From Cupriavidus sp. D384 (GTDB lineage: Bacteria; Pseudomonadota; Gammaproteobacteria; Burkholderiales; Burkholderiaceae), in the NCBI RefSeq assembly GCF_001652915.1, contig NZ_BBQI01000095.1:1-64000 (forward strand): DNA of 64,000 nucleotides. Reading direction: 5' to 3'. This document shows, piece by piece, positions 10,347 to 19,025 of the stretch. The position numbers were made by a program, and so were the translations under genes. A model generated the notes under the pieces. The model was given only the letters and a program-made list of their open reading frames with translations, was not told the DNA's origin and did not search any database. Each line of letters opens with the position of its first letter. Position 1 is the first letter of the stretch.

Positions 10347-11819
10347 ATGTTCCGACACTCCAATTCTCTTTCGGTGGTGGCCCTGGCCTGTGCCCTGCTG
10401 GCCGGCTGCGCGGTCGGCCCCGACTACAAGCGCCCCGACGCGCCCGTGCCGAAGGCCTTCAAGGAAGCCAGCGAGGCCATGCCCGCATGGACCGGCGACT
10501 GGAAGACCGCCGAACCGCAGGATGCCGCGGGCCGCCCGGACTGGTGGCGCGTGTTCAACGATCCCACGCTGGACGACCTGATATCCCAGGTGCAGGTGTC
10601 GAACCAGAACATCAAGGCCGCCGAGGCAATCTATCGCCAGGCCACCGCGTCGCTGGCGGCGGCGCGCGCCGGCTACTTCCCGACCGTCGGCGCCAATGTG
10701 GGCGTGTCGCGCGGCAAGTCGAGTTCCGGCGGCCGGGTGATCGACGGCCAGAACGCCACGCTGTCGGCCAGCTGGGAAATCGACATCTGGGGCCGCATCC
10801 GCCGCCAGGTGGAAAGCGCCGAGGCCGGCGCACAGGCCAGCCAGGCCGACCTGGCATCGACGCTGCTGTCCACCCAGGCCACGCTGGCGCAGAGCTACTT
10901 CTCGCTGCGCGTGGCCGATGCCCAGCGCGCGCTGCTCGACCGCACCGTGGCCGACTATGCCAAGTCGCTGCAACTCGTGCAGAACCAGTACAAGGCCGGC
11001 ACCGCGCAGCGCTCGGATGTGCTGCAATCGGAAACGCAGCTCAAGTCGGCCCAGGCGCAACAGCTTGATATCCAGATCAGCCGCGCACAACTGGAGCACG
11101 CCATCGCCATCCTGGTCGGCAGGCCGCCGTCGGAGCTGAACATCGCACCGGCCGATATACGGACTCAGGTGCCCGTGGTGCCGGTGGCCGTGCCCTCGCA
11201 AATGCTGGAACGCCGGCCCGACATCTCCGCCGCCGAACGGCGCATGGCATCGGCCAATGCCGACATCGGCGTGGCCCAGGCCGCCTACTACCCGACGCTG
11301 TCGCTGTCGGCCACGGGCGGCCTCACGGCCAGCACGCTGGCGCACTGGCTGTCGCTGCCCGACCGCGTGTGGTCGGTTGGCGCCGGCCTGGCCGGCACGG
11401 TGTTCGACGGCGGCCTGCGCAGCGCCGCCAAGGCCCAGGCCGTGGCCGCCTACGACCAGAACGTCGCCAACTATCGCCAGACCGTGCTGGCGGCCTTCCA
11501 GGAAGTCGAGGACAACCTCGCATCGGCACGCGTGCTGGAACAGGAAGCCGTGGTCCAGGGCGACGCCCTGCGCTCCGCCCGCGAGGCGCTATCGCTGGTC
11601 AACAACCGCTACAAGGCCGGCACCGCGGGCCTGCTCGACGTACTGACCGCCCAGACCGCGGCCTATACCGCCGAGACCACCACGCTGCGCATCATGGATC
11701 GCCAGTACACGGCGGCCATCACGCTGATCAAGGCGCTGGGCGGCGGGTGGCATGGGTATGACGTGGAGGTGGGGAAGGCGGAGGGGAGTACAGGGAGTAC
11801 GGTAACTTCGCCGCAGTAA
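10347..11819 (+). CDS. NodT-family outer membrane efflux lipoprotein (OprM/TolC-like)
   Basis: Outer membrane channel of the tripartite pump, 490 residues from the ATG at 10347, 14 bases after the MdtC-like stop. The lipobox LLAGC places the acylated cysteine at residue 21, followed by the family signature VGPDYKRP. Two outer-membrane efflux domains follow, with the repeat hallmarks NQYKAGTAQRSDVLQSE and NRYKAGTAGLLDVLTAQ, and LERRPDISAAERR between them. It is the last gene of the efflux operon and ends 3 bases from the convergent LysR gene; no terminator hairpin is visible there. Confidence 0.94.
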   Translation: MFRHSNSLSVVALACALLAGCAVGPDYKRPDAPVPKAFKEASEAMPAWTGDWKTAEPQDAAGRPDWWRVFNDPTLDDLISQVQVSNQNIKAAEAIYRQATASLAAARAGYFPTVGANVGVSRGKSSSGGRVIDGQNATLSASWEIDIWGRIRRQVESAEAGAQASQADLASTLLSTQATLAQSYFSLRVADAQRALLDRTVADYAKSLQLVQNQYKAGTAQRSDVLQSETQLKSAQAQQLDIQISRAQLEHAIAILVGRPPSELNIAPADIRTQVPVVPVAVPSQMLERRPDISAAERRMASANADIGVAQAAYYPTLSLSATGGLTASTLAHWLSLPDRVWSVGAGLAGTVFDGGLRSAAKAQAVAAYDQNVANYRQTVLAAFQEVEDNLASARVLEQEAVVQGDALRSAREALSLVNNRYKAGTAGLLDVLTAQTAAYTAETTTLRIMDRQYTAAITLIKALGGGWHGYDVEVGKAEGSTGSTVTSPQ

Positions 11820-11822
11820 CGC

Positions 11823-12722
11823 CTACCGCCCCTCCGGCACCGGCAGCGGTTGCTGGCTGACGCGTTCCTTCAGCCATGTGGCGGCCTTGCCCAGCGGACG
11901 CTGCTTGTGCCAGACGATTTCCATCGCCACGGGCCAGTCCTGGTCCTGGAAGGTCAGTTGCGGCGATACCAGCCCGGCTGCGGCCGGCGAGTTGGCGGCG
12001 ACGTGCCAGGGGACAAAGGCCCAGCCCAGGCGGCGCTTGACCAGTTCGACGATGACCCACTGGCTTTCCACCCACCAGACTTCGGCGGCCACGCGCAGGC
12101 GCTTCTTTTCCTCGCTGTCGCTTCGCGTGGCCACCATCAGCTGGCGGTAGCGTTTCAGTTCCTCGAAGTCCACGCGCGGTTGCGCGGCCAGCGGGTGGTC
12201 GGGCGCGCAGATGATCGGCATGGGCACCCAGCCCAGCGCGTGGAATCCCAGTTCCGGCGGCAGGATCTCCTGGCGCCACATGATGCCCAGGTCCGCGCAC
12301 TGGCTCAGCACCAGGCGGCTGACGTCCTCCATCAGCGGAAACAGGATTTCCAGCTCCACTGACGGAAATCGCTCGGAGAACTCGGTCAGCAGTTCGCCCA
12401 GCGTTTCCTCGGGATACAACTCGTCGACGGCCAGCGTCAGGCGCGACTCCACCCCTTCGCCCAGGCTTTTCGCCACGCCCCGGAAATGCTCGCAGCGCTC
12501 AAGGATCACGCGTGCTTCCAGCAGCAGCCTTTCCCCGGCGGGCGTCAGTACCGGGTAGCGGGCGCTGCGATCGAACAACGTGGTGTCCAGGTCGACTTCC
12601 AGATTTGCCACGGCGGCGCTGATGACCGACTGCGCCTTGCCAAGCTGGCGGGCGGCGGCCGAGAACGAACCGGTCTCGGCGGCGGCCGCAAACGCCTGGA
12701 GCTGGTCAAGGGAAAGAGACAT
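11823..12722 (-). CDS. LysR-family transcriptional regulator
   Basis: DNA-binding regulator of 299 residues. The N-terminal helix-turn-helix (about 1-60) is typical: LDQLQAFAAAAETGSFSAAARQLGKAQSVISAAVANLE. The rest is the periplasmic-binding-protein-like effector domain (about 90-290). It is divergent from the PACE efflux gene, with 133 bases between start codons. That arrangement is known for PACE genes and their LysR activators (AceR/AceI in Acinetobacter), so this protein probably controls that transporter; the inducer is unknown. It is convergent with the NodT gene, 3 bases between stops. Confidence 0.92.
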   Translation of the reverse strand: MSLSLDQLQAFAAAAETGSFSAAARQLGKAQSVISAAVANLEVDLDTTLFDRSARYPVLTPAGERLLLEARVILERCEHFRGVAKSLGEGVESRLTLAVDELYPEETLGELLTEFSERFPSVELEILFPLMEDVSRLVLSQCADLGIMWRQEILPPELGFHALGWVPMPIICAPDHPLAAQPRVDFEELKRYRQLMVATRSDSEEKKRLRVAAEVWWVESQWVIVELVKRRLGWAFVPWHVAANSPAAAGLVSPQLTFQDQDWPVAMEIVWHKQRPLGKAATWLKERVSQQPLPVPEGR

Positions 12723-12855
12723 GGTGTGCGATGGGTATGCGGGGCGCGCTCTGCAGCACGATCTATCGGATTTTTAGATGGTATCCAACTTGCGATCAGC
12801 TGTCGCGCCGATAGAATGCCTCCCATCGCTGAAATTTGCTGAATTGGAGAGTCTC

Positions 12856-13317
12856 ATGCGCACCACTGCAGACCGTATTCGTCACACCGTCGGCTTCGAG
12901 GTGATCGGTCTGATCGCGTTCGCGCCGCTGGCGAGCTGGGTGTTCGGCTACGAGTTGCACCAGATGGGCATCGTGGGCGCCGTGGCGGCCCTGATCGCCG
13001 CCACGTGGAACTACATCTACAACATCCTGTTCGACCGCGCGATGCTGCGCTTCACTGGCCAGCTCAGGAAGTCGACGGCGATCCGCGTGCTGCACGCCAT
13101 CCTGTTCGAGGGCGGCCTGTTGATCGTGTTCCTGCCGTCGGTGGCCTGGTACCTGAAGATCGGCCTGGTCGAGGCATTCATCATGGACATTGCCGTGGCT
13201 GGCTACTACATGGTCTACGCGTTCTTCTACAACTGGGCCTACGACGTCATCTTCCCGATTCCGAACGCCACACCATCGGCGCCCCCGCCGGCAACGGATT
13301 GCCAGTCGGCCAACTAA
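12856..13317 (+). CDS. PACE-family (AceI-like) cation efflux transporter
   Basis: Small inner-membrane protein of 153 residues with four membrane helices made of two tandem bacterial transmembrane pair domains. All four PACE signatures are visible: RIRHTVGFE and RVLHAILFEGG in the first helix of each pair, WNYIYNILFD and YAFFYNWAYDVIFP in the second. Known members export chlorhexidine and related biocides or short-chain diamines by proton antiport; the natural substrate here is unknown. The start at 12856 is fixed by GGAGA 5 bases upstream and by the MRTTADRIRH N-terminus; a longer open frame exists but has no ribosome site. The likely regulator is the divergent LysR gene. Confidence 0.93.
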   Translation: MRTTADRIRHTVGFEVIGLIAFAPLASWVFGYELHQMGIVGAVAALIAATWNYIYNILFDRAMLRFTGQLRKSTAIRVLHAILFEGGLLIVFLPSVAWYLKIGLVEAFIMDIAVAGYYMVYAFFYNWAYDVIFPIPNATPSAPPPATDCQSAN

Positions 13318-13410
13318 GCGAACCGAGCGCCGCGTAGTCGACCTCGATCATGAAATGCGGCCTGAAACGGCCGCATGACGTCATCCGGCGTGCATGGACC
13401 ATGCGTTAAC

Positions 13411-15000
13411 ATGCTCGCCATGCCCATCTGCCCGCCCCTGCTCCGCCGCAGCCTGTCGCCCGCCATCGTCGCGGCCACGCTGCTGGCCCTCGGTCTGTCC
13501 GGAGCCCAGGCCAAATCCGTCAAGAACACCAAGGCCACCCGCGCCGCCACGGCTGCCACTGCGGCCGCCGCAACGGCCGGCGCCGCCCGCGCCAAGGCCG
13601 AACCCGCCGATCCCGCCGCCGCGCGTAGCGGCCTGCCCGCCAGCGTGACCGCAGCGCTGCGCCGCGCCCATGTGCCGCTGTCCGCCGCAAGCTTCTACGT
13701 GGTCAAGGTTGGCGCCCCGCAGGCACGCGTCAGCTGGAACGCCGAAACGCCGATGAATCCGGCGTCGACGATGAAGGTGGTCACCACCTTTGCCGGCCTG
13801 CAGTTGCTGGGGCCCGATTTCCGCTGGCTGACATCGCTCTATGCCGACAACCAGCCCGGCCCCGATGGCACGATCAACGGCAACGTCTATCTGCGCGGCC
13901 GGGGCGACCCCAAGCTCGTGCCCGAGGAAATGGCAAAGCTGGTCGCCACGGCCCGATCCGCCGGCGCCACCACCATCAACGGCGACGTGGTGCTGGACCG
14001 CAGCTTCTTTGCCGACGGCATGGACGGCAGCTACACGATCGATGGCGAGACCCAGCGCGCCTACAACGTGAACCCGGACGCATTGCTCTACGCGTTCAAG
14101 ACGCTGTCGTTCACGATCACCCCTGACGCCACCAACCGCACCGTGGACGTGGCCGTCACGCCCGCGCTGGCGCAACTGCGCGTGGACAACCGGATGACGC
14201 TGGCCAATGGCCGATGCGGCGACTGGAAGTCGCGCGCCACGCCCAGCATCATGCCGCAGCCGGACGGCACCGTCGTGGCATCGTTCGACGGCAGCTATTC
14301 GGCCGACTGCGGCGAGCACATCGTCAACCTTGCCACGCTGAGCCATAGCGATTTCATCTGGGGCGGCTTCGTTGCCGAATGGCAGAACGCCGGCGGCCGC
14401 TTTGCACGCCCGCCCGGCCTGCGCAGCGGCGCGGTGCCGCGCAACGCCTTCCTGCTGGCGCGGCACTATGGTCAGCCGCTGGGCGACATCGTGCGCGACA
14501 TCAACAAGTTCTCGAACAACGTGATGGCCCGCCAACTGTTCCTGACGATCGGGGCGGAGATGGATCGCAAGGGACCAGCCAGCACCGACAAGTCGTCGCG
14601 CGTGATCCATCAGTGGCTGACCAAACAGGGGCTGGACATGCCGAACCTGGTGCTGGAGAACGGCTCCGGGCTGTCGCGCGACGAGCGCATCAGCGCCTAC
14701 GACATGGCCCGCCTGCTGCAACAGGCACTCGCCAGCAACGTGGGACCGGTGCTGCTCGACTCCCTGCCGATCCTCGGCGTCGACGGCACGCTGCGCAACC
14801 GCCTGTCGCGCGCCAATGCCGCCGGCAATGCCTACCTGAAGACCGGTACGCTGGCCGATGTGCGAGCGCTGGCCGGCTATGTCGACGCGCTCAACGGCGA
14901 ACGCTATGTGGTGGTGGCCTATATCAACCACCCCAATGCTTCGGGTGCCCAGGAAGCGCACGATGCGTTGATGCAGTGGGTCTACAAGGGCGCGCCTTGA
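13411..15000 (+). CDS. dacB: D-alanyl-D-alanine carboxypeptidase/endopeptidase (PBP4, S13 family)
   Basis: Periplasmic low-molecular-mass penicillin-binding protein that trims or cuts peptidoglycan cross-links, 529 residues from the ATG at 13411 (13420 is also possible). A signal peptide (LLRRSLSPAIVAATLLALGLSGAQA) is followed by an Ala/Lys-rich linker. The three active-site motifs are present: STMK with nucleophile Ser119 and Lys122, SNN at 368-370, and KTG at 477-479. The length and the large inserted domain between the first and second motifs fit class C PBP4. It stands alone, ending just before the mosaic repeat that separates it from tsaC. Confidence 0.93.
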   Translation: MLAMPICPPLLRRSLSPAIVAATLLALGLSGAQAKSVKNTKATRAATAATAAAATAGAARAKAEPADPAAARSGLPASVTAALRRAHVPLSAASFYVVKVGAPQARVSWNAETPMNPASTMKVVTTFAGLQLLGPDFRWLTSLYADNQPGPDGTINGNVYLRGRGDPKLVPEEMAKLVATARSAGATTINGDVVLDRSFFADGMDGSYTIDGETQRAYNVNPDALLYAFKTLSFTITPDATNRTVDVAVTPALAQLRVDNRMTLANGRCGDWKSRATPSIMPQPDGTVVASFDGSYSADCGEHIVNLATLSHSDFIWGGFVAEWQNAGGRFARPPGLRSGAVPRNAFLLARHYGQPLGDIVRDINKFSNNVMARQLFLTIGAEMDRKGPASTDKSSRVIHQWLTKQGLDMPNLVLENGSGLSRDERISAYDMARLLQQALASNVGPVLLDSLPILGVDGTLRNRLSRANAAGNAYLKTGTLADVRALAGYVDALNGERYVVVAYINHPNASGAQEAHDALMQWVYKGAP

Positions 15001-15030
15001 GGGTGGACAGGGGCGTGGTGGGGATTTGAT

Positions 15031-15215
15031 GCGCTTGCCCTCTCCCCCGCCCCTCTCCCGCAAGCGGGAGAGGGGAGAAAACCGGGGGCGTGTCCGAAGC
15101 GCCCGGGGCGCGCCCTGCTCCCGGGAGAGGGGAGAAAACCGGGGCATGTCCAAAGCGCTCTGGGTGCTCCCCTCTCCCGCATGGCGGGAGAGGGGCTGGG
15201 GGAGAGGGCAGGCGC
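15031..15215. repeat. Mosaic inverted-repeat (REP/BIME-like) element between convergent genes
   Basis: The ends are inverted copies: the left end runs from gcgcttgccctctccccc into ctctcccgc, and the right end carries its complement, gcgggagagg through gagagggcaggcgc. Inside, the unit gggagaggggagaaaaccgggg occurs twice as a direct repeat (near 15066 and 15123), and perfect ctctcccgc/gcgggagag hairpins sit at each end. It fills the space between the convergent dacB and tsaC genes and could act as a bidirectional terminator. A partial relative lies at 30336-30376. Confidence 0.75.
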
Positions 15216-15222
15216 TTGCGCT

Positions 15223-16215
15223 TCAGCTGTTCTCGAACGCAGCCGCCGCGCGGCCCAGCCGGTCGCGCACGCCGTCCCACTCGTGCGAGTCGGGCACCGG
15301 CTCGAACACCAGCCGCTGGTAGCCTTCCTTGTCGAGCTTGCGCAGCAGCCCGTACAGCGCCTGGGCAAAGGCGTCTGGCGTGGCCGGCGCTTCCACGAAC
15401 ACGCAGCGCGGGTCCGTGCTGGCCGCTGCCTTGCCGACAAACACCAGCCGTCCACCTTCGGACAAGCCATGCAGCAGCTGCGGCAATGCTTCGGCCTGCG
15501 CCAGCGTCAGCGTGGTGCGCGGCGCATAGTGGGCCTTGAGCGTGCCCGACGCACGGGGCGCGGCAGCATCGGGCGGCAGCGGCAGCGTGCCCAGCACGTC
15601 AGCCATCATGGCCGCGGTAATCGCGCCGGGGCGCAGCAATACCGGGCCAAGCGTATCGAGGCGTGACAGGTCAACGATCGACGATTCGATGCCGACATCC
15701 ACGCCATCGCCTTCCAGCACATAGACGGTGCCGCCGAACTCGTCGCGCACGTGTTCGGCCGTGGTCGGGCTGACCTGGCCGAACTTGTTGGCCGACGGCG
15801 CGGCAATGCCGCCCCGGCCGCGCCTGAAACGCGACAGCAGCGCCTGGGCCACGGGGTGCGACGGGCAGCGCAGGCCGATGCTGTCCTGCCCGCCCGCCAC
15901 GGCCGCCGGAATATGGGCGGCACGCTTCAGGATGATCGTCAGCGGGCCGGGCCAGAAGGCGTCGATCAGCTTCTGCGCGGCGTCCGGGACGTCATCGGTC
16001 CAGTAGCTGACATCGCCGCCGTCCACCACATGCACGATCACCGGATGATTGGACGGGCGCCCCTTGGCGGCAAAGATGCGCGCGACGGCCTCGGGATTCT
16101 CGGCATCGGCGCCCAGTCCGTAGACGGTCTCGGTCGGAAAGGCCACGAGCTGGCCGGCTTCGAGCAGACGAACCGCCTCGTCAAGCTCGGCGGCCGTTGG
16201 CATGCGTGAAGACAT
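15223..16215 (-). CDS. tsaC: L-threonylcarbamoyladenylate synthase, Sua5 type
   Basis: Makes threonylcarbamoyl-AMP from Thr, bicarbonate and ATP for the t6A37 modification of ANN-decoding tRNAs. At 330 residues it is the long Sua5 form: an N-terminal YrdC-like domain (about 8-205) containing AFPTETVYGLGADA and KGRPSNHPVIVHV, then a C-terminal Sua5 domain (about 215-325) beginning ASGTLKAHYAP. It is the last gene of the purK-purE-purC cluster, with 6 bases between the purK stop and its start. The position after purine genes is common in this bacterial group. Confidence 0.93.
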   Translation of the reverse strand: MSSRMPTAAELDEAVRLLEAGQLVAFPTETVYGLGADAENPEAVARIFAAKGRPSNHPVIVHVVDGGDVSYWTDDVPDAAQKLIDAFWPGPLTIILKRAAHIPAAVAGGQDSIGLRCPSHPVAQALLSRFRRGRGGIAAPSANKFGQVSPTTAEHVRDEFGGTVYVLEGDGVDVGIESSIVDLSRLDTLGPVLLRPGAITAAMMADVLGTLPLPPDAAAPRASGTLKAHYAPRTTLTLAQAEALPQLLHGLSEGGRLVFVGKAAASTDPRCVFVEAPATPDAFAQALYGLLRKLDKEGYQRLVFEPVPDSHEWDGVRDRLGRAAAAFENS

Positions 16216-16221
16216 CGAATC

Positions 16222-17466
16222 TCAGAGCGGGATATGCAGGGCCGTGGCGGCAGCGTCGAACGCGGCGGCAGCAGCGTCCTCATGCTCGCCCACGCAGTTC
16301 ACGTGGCCCATCTTGCGCGACGGGCGCGCGTCGTTCTTGCCATAGAGATGCAGCTTGGCGCCGGGCTGGCCCAGCACTTCGTCCCAGGCGGGCGTGCGCT
16401 CCAGTCCGAACTCGAACCAGCAGTCGCCCAGCAGGTTCAGCATCTTGCCGGCCGAATGCTGGCGCGTGCTGCCCAGCGGCAGGCGGGCCATTGCGCGCAC
16501 CTGCTGCTCGAACTGGCTCGTCTCGCAGGCATCCATCGTGATATGGCCGGAATTGTGCGGGCGCGGGGCCATTTCGTTGGCCACCAGCGTGCCGTCGGTC
16601 AGCACGAAGAACTCGATGCACAGCACGCCGACGTAACCCATTTCCGAGGTGATCGTGGCGGCGGCGGCACGGGCCCGCGTGGCGATGTCGTCGGACACAC
16701 TCGTCGACGGCATCGTGGTGGAAAACAGGATGCCGTCGCGATGCACGTTCTCGGCCAGCGGCCAGGTGGCCGTGCTGCCGTCGGCGGCGCGCGCGGCCAG
16801 CACCGACACCTCGTAGGCCAGCGGCAGCATCTGCTCCAGCACGCACGGCACGTGCTGCATGGCCTTCCATGCGGCGCGCACGTCCTCGCGCGTCTTCACG
16901 CGGGCCTGGCCCTTGCCGTCGTAGCCCATGCGCGCGGTCTTCAGGATGCCGGGCAGCACGCTGTCGGGCACGTTGTCCACGTCGGCATCATGCTGGATCA
17001 CCCAGTGCGGGGCCGGCGGCACGCCGGTGCGCTCGGCGCACGAGGCGAAGAACTTCTTCTCGCCGATACGGTTCTGCGCAATCGACACGCAGTAGCCGCG
17101 CGGCGCCACGAACACGCCGGCCTGCTCCAGGCGGTCCAGCGAGATCGACGGCACGTTTTCGAATTCGGTGCTCACGGCCTCGCACAGCCGCGCCACTTCG
17201 GCCAGCGCGGCCTCATCGGTATAGGTGGCGCAGATATGGCGATCGGCCACGTTGCCGGCAGGGCTGTCCTGGTCCGGATCGAGCACGCAGACGCGATAGC
17301 CCATCGACTGCGCCGCATGCGTGAACATGCGGCCCAGCTGGCCGCCGCCGAGCATGCCAAGCCAGGCACCGGGCAGGATCGGCGCGCCGGGGGCATCGAC
17401 GCCAAACTCGGCGCGCGACTCCGGCGTATGGGCTTCGGACAGGAAGGGATGGATATCGGTCGGCAT
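16222..17466 (-). CDS. purK: N5-carboxyaminoimidazole ribonucleotide synthase
   Basis: ATP-grasp enzyme that carboxylates AIR with bicarbonate and ATP to N5-CAIR, in purine synthesis. The 414 residues carry an N-terminal extension of about 30 residues before the Rossmann motif WLGMLGGGQLGRMF. The ATP-grasp region includes KTARMGYDGKGQARV, and the metal-binding end is EMAPRPHNSGHITMDAC. It follows purE on the same strand (27 bases between the purE stop and the purK start) and precedes tsaC. Its product is the substrate of PurE, so the pair is expected to be co-expressed. Confidence 0.96.
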   Translation of the reverse strand: MPTDIHPFLSEAHTPESRAEFGVDAPGAPILPGAWLGMLGGGQLGRMFTHAAQSMGYRVCVLDPDQDSPAGNVADRHICATYTDEAALAEVARLCEAVSTEFENVPSISLDRLEQAGVFVAPRGYCVSIAQNRIGEKKFFASCAERTGVPPAPHWVIQHDADVDNVPDSVLPGILKTARMGYDGKGQARVKTREDVRAAWKAMQHVPCVLEQMLPLAYEVSVLAARAADGSTATWPLAENVHRDGILFSTTMPSTSVSDDIATRARAAAATITSEMGYVGVLCIEFFVLTDGTLVANEMAPRPHNSGHITMDACETSQFEQQVRAMARLPLGSTRQHSAGKMLNLLGDCWFEFGLERTPAWDEVLGQPGAKLHLYGKNDARPSRKMGHVNCVGEHEDAAAAAFDAAATALHIPL

Positions 17467-17493
17467 GGCTCAGGCTTCGGTCACTACAAGGTC

Positions 17494-17991
17494 TTAAACG
17501 GGCAGGGTCATCGCGCGGGCAGCTTCGGTCTGCTTCGCGCGGAACGCTTCCAGCGCGCTGGCCAGCGCGTCGTCGGTGGTGGCCAGCGTGGCGATGGCGT
17601 GCAGCGCCGCGTTGGCGGCACCGGCTTCACCGATGGCGAACGTCGCCACGGGCACGCCCTTGGGCATCTGCACGATCGACAACAGCGAATCCTCGCCGCG
17701 CAGGTACTTCGACGGCACGGGCACGCCGAACACCGGCACGATCGTCTTGGCGGCGATCATGCCCGGCAGGTGCGCAGCGCCGCCGGCACCGGCGATGATC
17801 GCGCGGATGCCGCGGCTGCGGGCCGACTCGGCATAGCGGAACATGTCGTCGGCCATGCGGTGCGCCGATACCACCTGCGCCTCGAACGCCACGTTGAAAT
17901 CCTTGAGCATGGCCACGGCGTGCTGCATCACGTCCCAGTCGGAACTGCTGCCCATCACCACGCCCACCACCGGCTTTGCTGCGTTGCTCAT
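17494..17991 (-). CDS. purE: N5-carboxyaminoimidazole ribonucleotide mutase
   Basis: Class I PurE, converting N5-CAIR to CAIR. The 165 residues match the family length. The nucleotide-binding loop VVMGSSSDWDVMQHA, the SAHRM motif with the catalytic histidine, and GAGGAAHLPGM are all present. It sits 18 bases after purC and just before purK on the minus strand, so three consecutive purine steps are encoded together, although the gene order does not follow the pathway order. Confidence 0.97.
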   Translation of the reverse strand: MSNAAKPVVGVVMGSSSDWDVMQHAVAMLKDFNVAFEAQVVSAHRMADDMFRYAESARSRGIRAIIAGAGGAAHLPGMIAAKTIVPVFGVPVPSKYLRGEDSLLSIVQMPKGVPVATFAIGEAGAANAALHAIATLATTDDALASALEAFRAKQTEAARAMTLPV

Positions 17992-18009
17992 GTTCTGGTT
18001 CCTTCCGCC

Positions 18010-18918
18010 TTATTGCAGCTGCTCGCCGGTCAGGCGGGTCAGCGCTTCCTTGTACTTGTCGGCGGTCTTCTGCACCACGTCTTCGGGCAGCTTCGGCGCC
18101 GGCGCGGTCTTCGGCCACGGCTTGCCGTCGATGCGCACGGCCTCGAGCCAGTCGCGCACGAACTGCTTGTCGAACGACGGCGGGTTGGTGCCCACCTGGT
18201 ACGAGTCGGCCGGCCAGAAGCGCGACGAATCGGCGGTCAGCACCTCGTCCATCAGGGTCAGCGTGCCGTCTTCGTCCAGGCCGAATTCGAACTTGGTGTC
18301 GGCGATGATGATGCCGCGCGTGGCTGCGTACTCGGACGCTTCCTTGTACAGGCGGATCGAGATGTCACGCATCTTTTCGGCCAGCTCGCGGCCGATGCGC
18401 TGCACCACCTCGTCGAACGAGATGTTCTCGTCGTGCTCGCCCATCTCGGCCTTGGCCGCCGGCGTGAAGATCGGCTCGGGCAGCTTCTGCGCGTTCTGCA
18501 GGCCGGCCGGCAGTTCGATGCCGCAGACCTTGCCCGTGGCCTGGTAGTCCTTCCAGCCACTGCCGGCCAGGTAGCCGCGCACCACCGCTTCCACCAGGAT
18601 CGGCTTCAGGCGCTTGACCACCACGGCGCGGCCCTTGACCTGCGCCACTTCGTCAGCGGCCACCACGCTTTCCGCCGTCACGTCCGTCTCGTGGTTCGGC
18701 ACGATGTGCGCGAGCTTGCGGAACCAGAAGTTGGCCATCTGGTTCAGCACGCGGCCCTTGGCCGGAATCGGCTCGCCCATGATCACGTCGAAGGCCGACA
18801 GGCGATCGGTGGTCACGATCAGCAGCTTGTCGTCGCCGACGGCGTAGTTGTCGCGGACCTTGCCCTTGCCGAGCAGCGGCAGGGACTGGATGGAAGATTC
18901 GTAGAGGGCGTCAGACAT
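18010..18918 (-). CDS. purC: SAICAR synthase
   Basis: Phosphoribosylaminoimidazole-succinocarboxamide synthase, joining CAIR and aspartate with ATP. The start at 18918 (MSDALYESSIQSLPLLGKGK) gives 302 residues, the longer form usual in betaproteobacteria. Key segments are GKVRDNYAVGDDKLLIVTTD (ATP loop), SAFDVIMGEPIPAKGRVLN and the later IIADTKFEFGLDEDG and DEVLTADSSRFWP. An open frame runs further upstream, but the extra residues overlap the fba 3' side and look spurious. It begins 107 bases after fba. Confidence 0.96.
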   Translation of the reverse strand: MSDALYESSIQSLPLLGKGKVRDNYAVGDDKLLIVTTDRLSAFDVIMGEPIPAKGRVLNQMANFWFRKLAHIVPNHETDVTAESVVAADEVAQVKGRAVVVKRLKPILVEAVVRGYLAGSGWKDYQATGKVCGIELPAGLQNAQKLPEPIFTPAAKAEMGEHDENISFDEVVQRIGRELAEKMRDISIRLYKEASEYAATRGIIIADTKFEFGLDEDGTLTLMDEVLTADSSRFWPADSYQVGTNPPSFDKQFVRDWLEAVRIDGKPWPKTAPAPKLPEDVVQKTADKYKEALTRLTGEQLQ

Positions 18919-19025
18919 GGTGTGAAAGCGGCTGCGGCTGAAAACAAGCGGGGCTTCGTGCGGTTGGCGAAGCCCCATGAAGTACGAACGCCCCGCGCGC
19001 TGGGCGGGCGGGGCGGCGAAACGAT

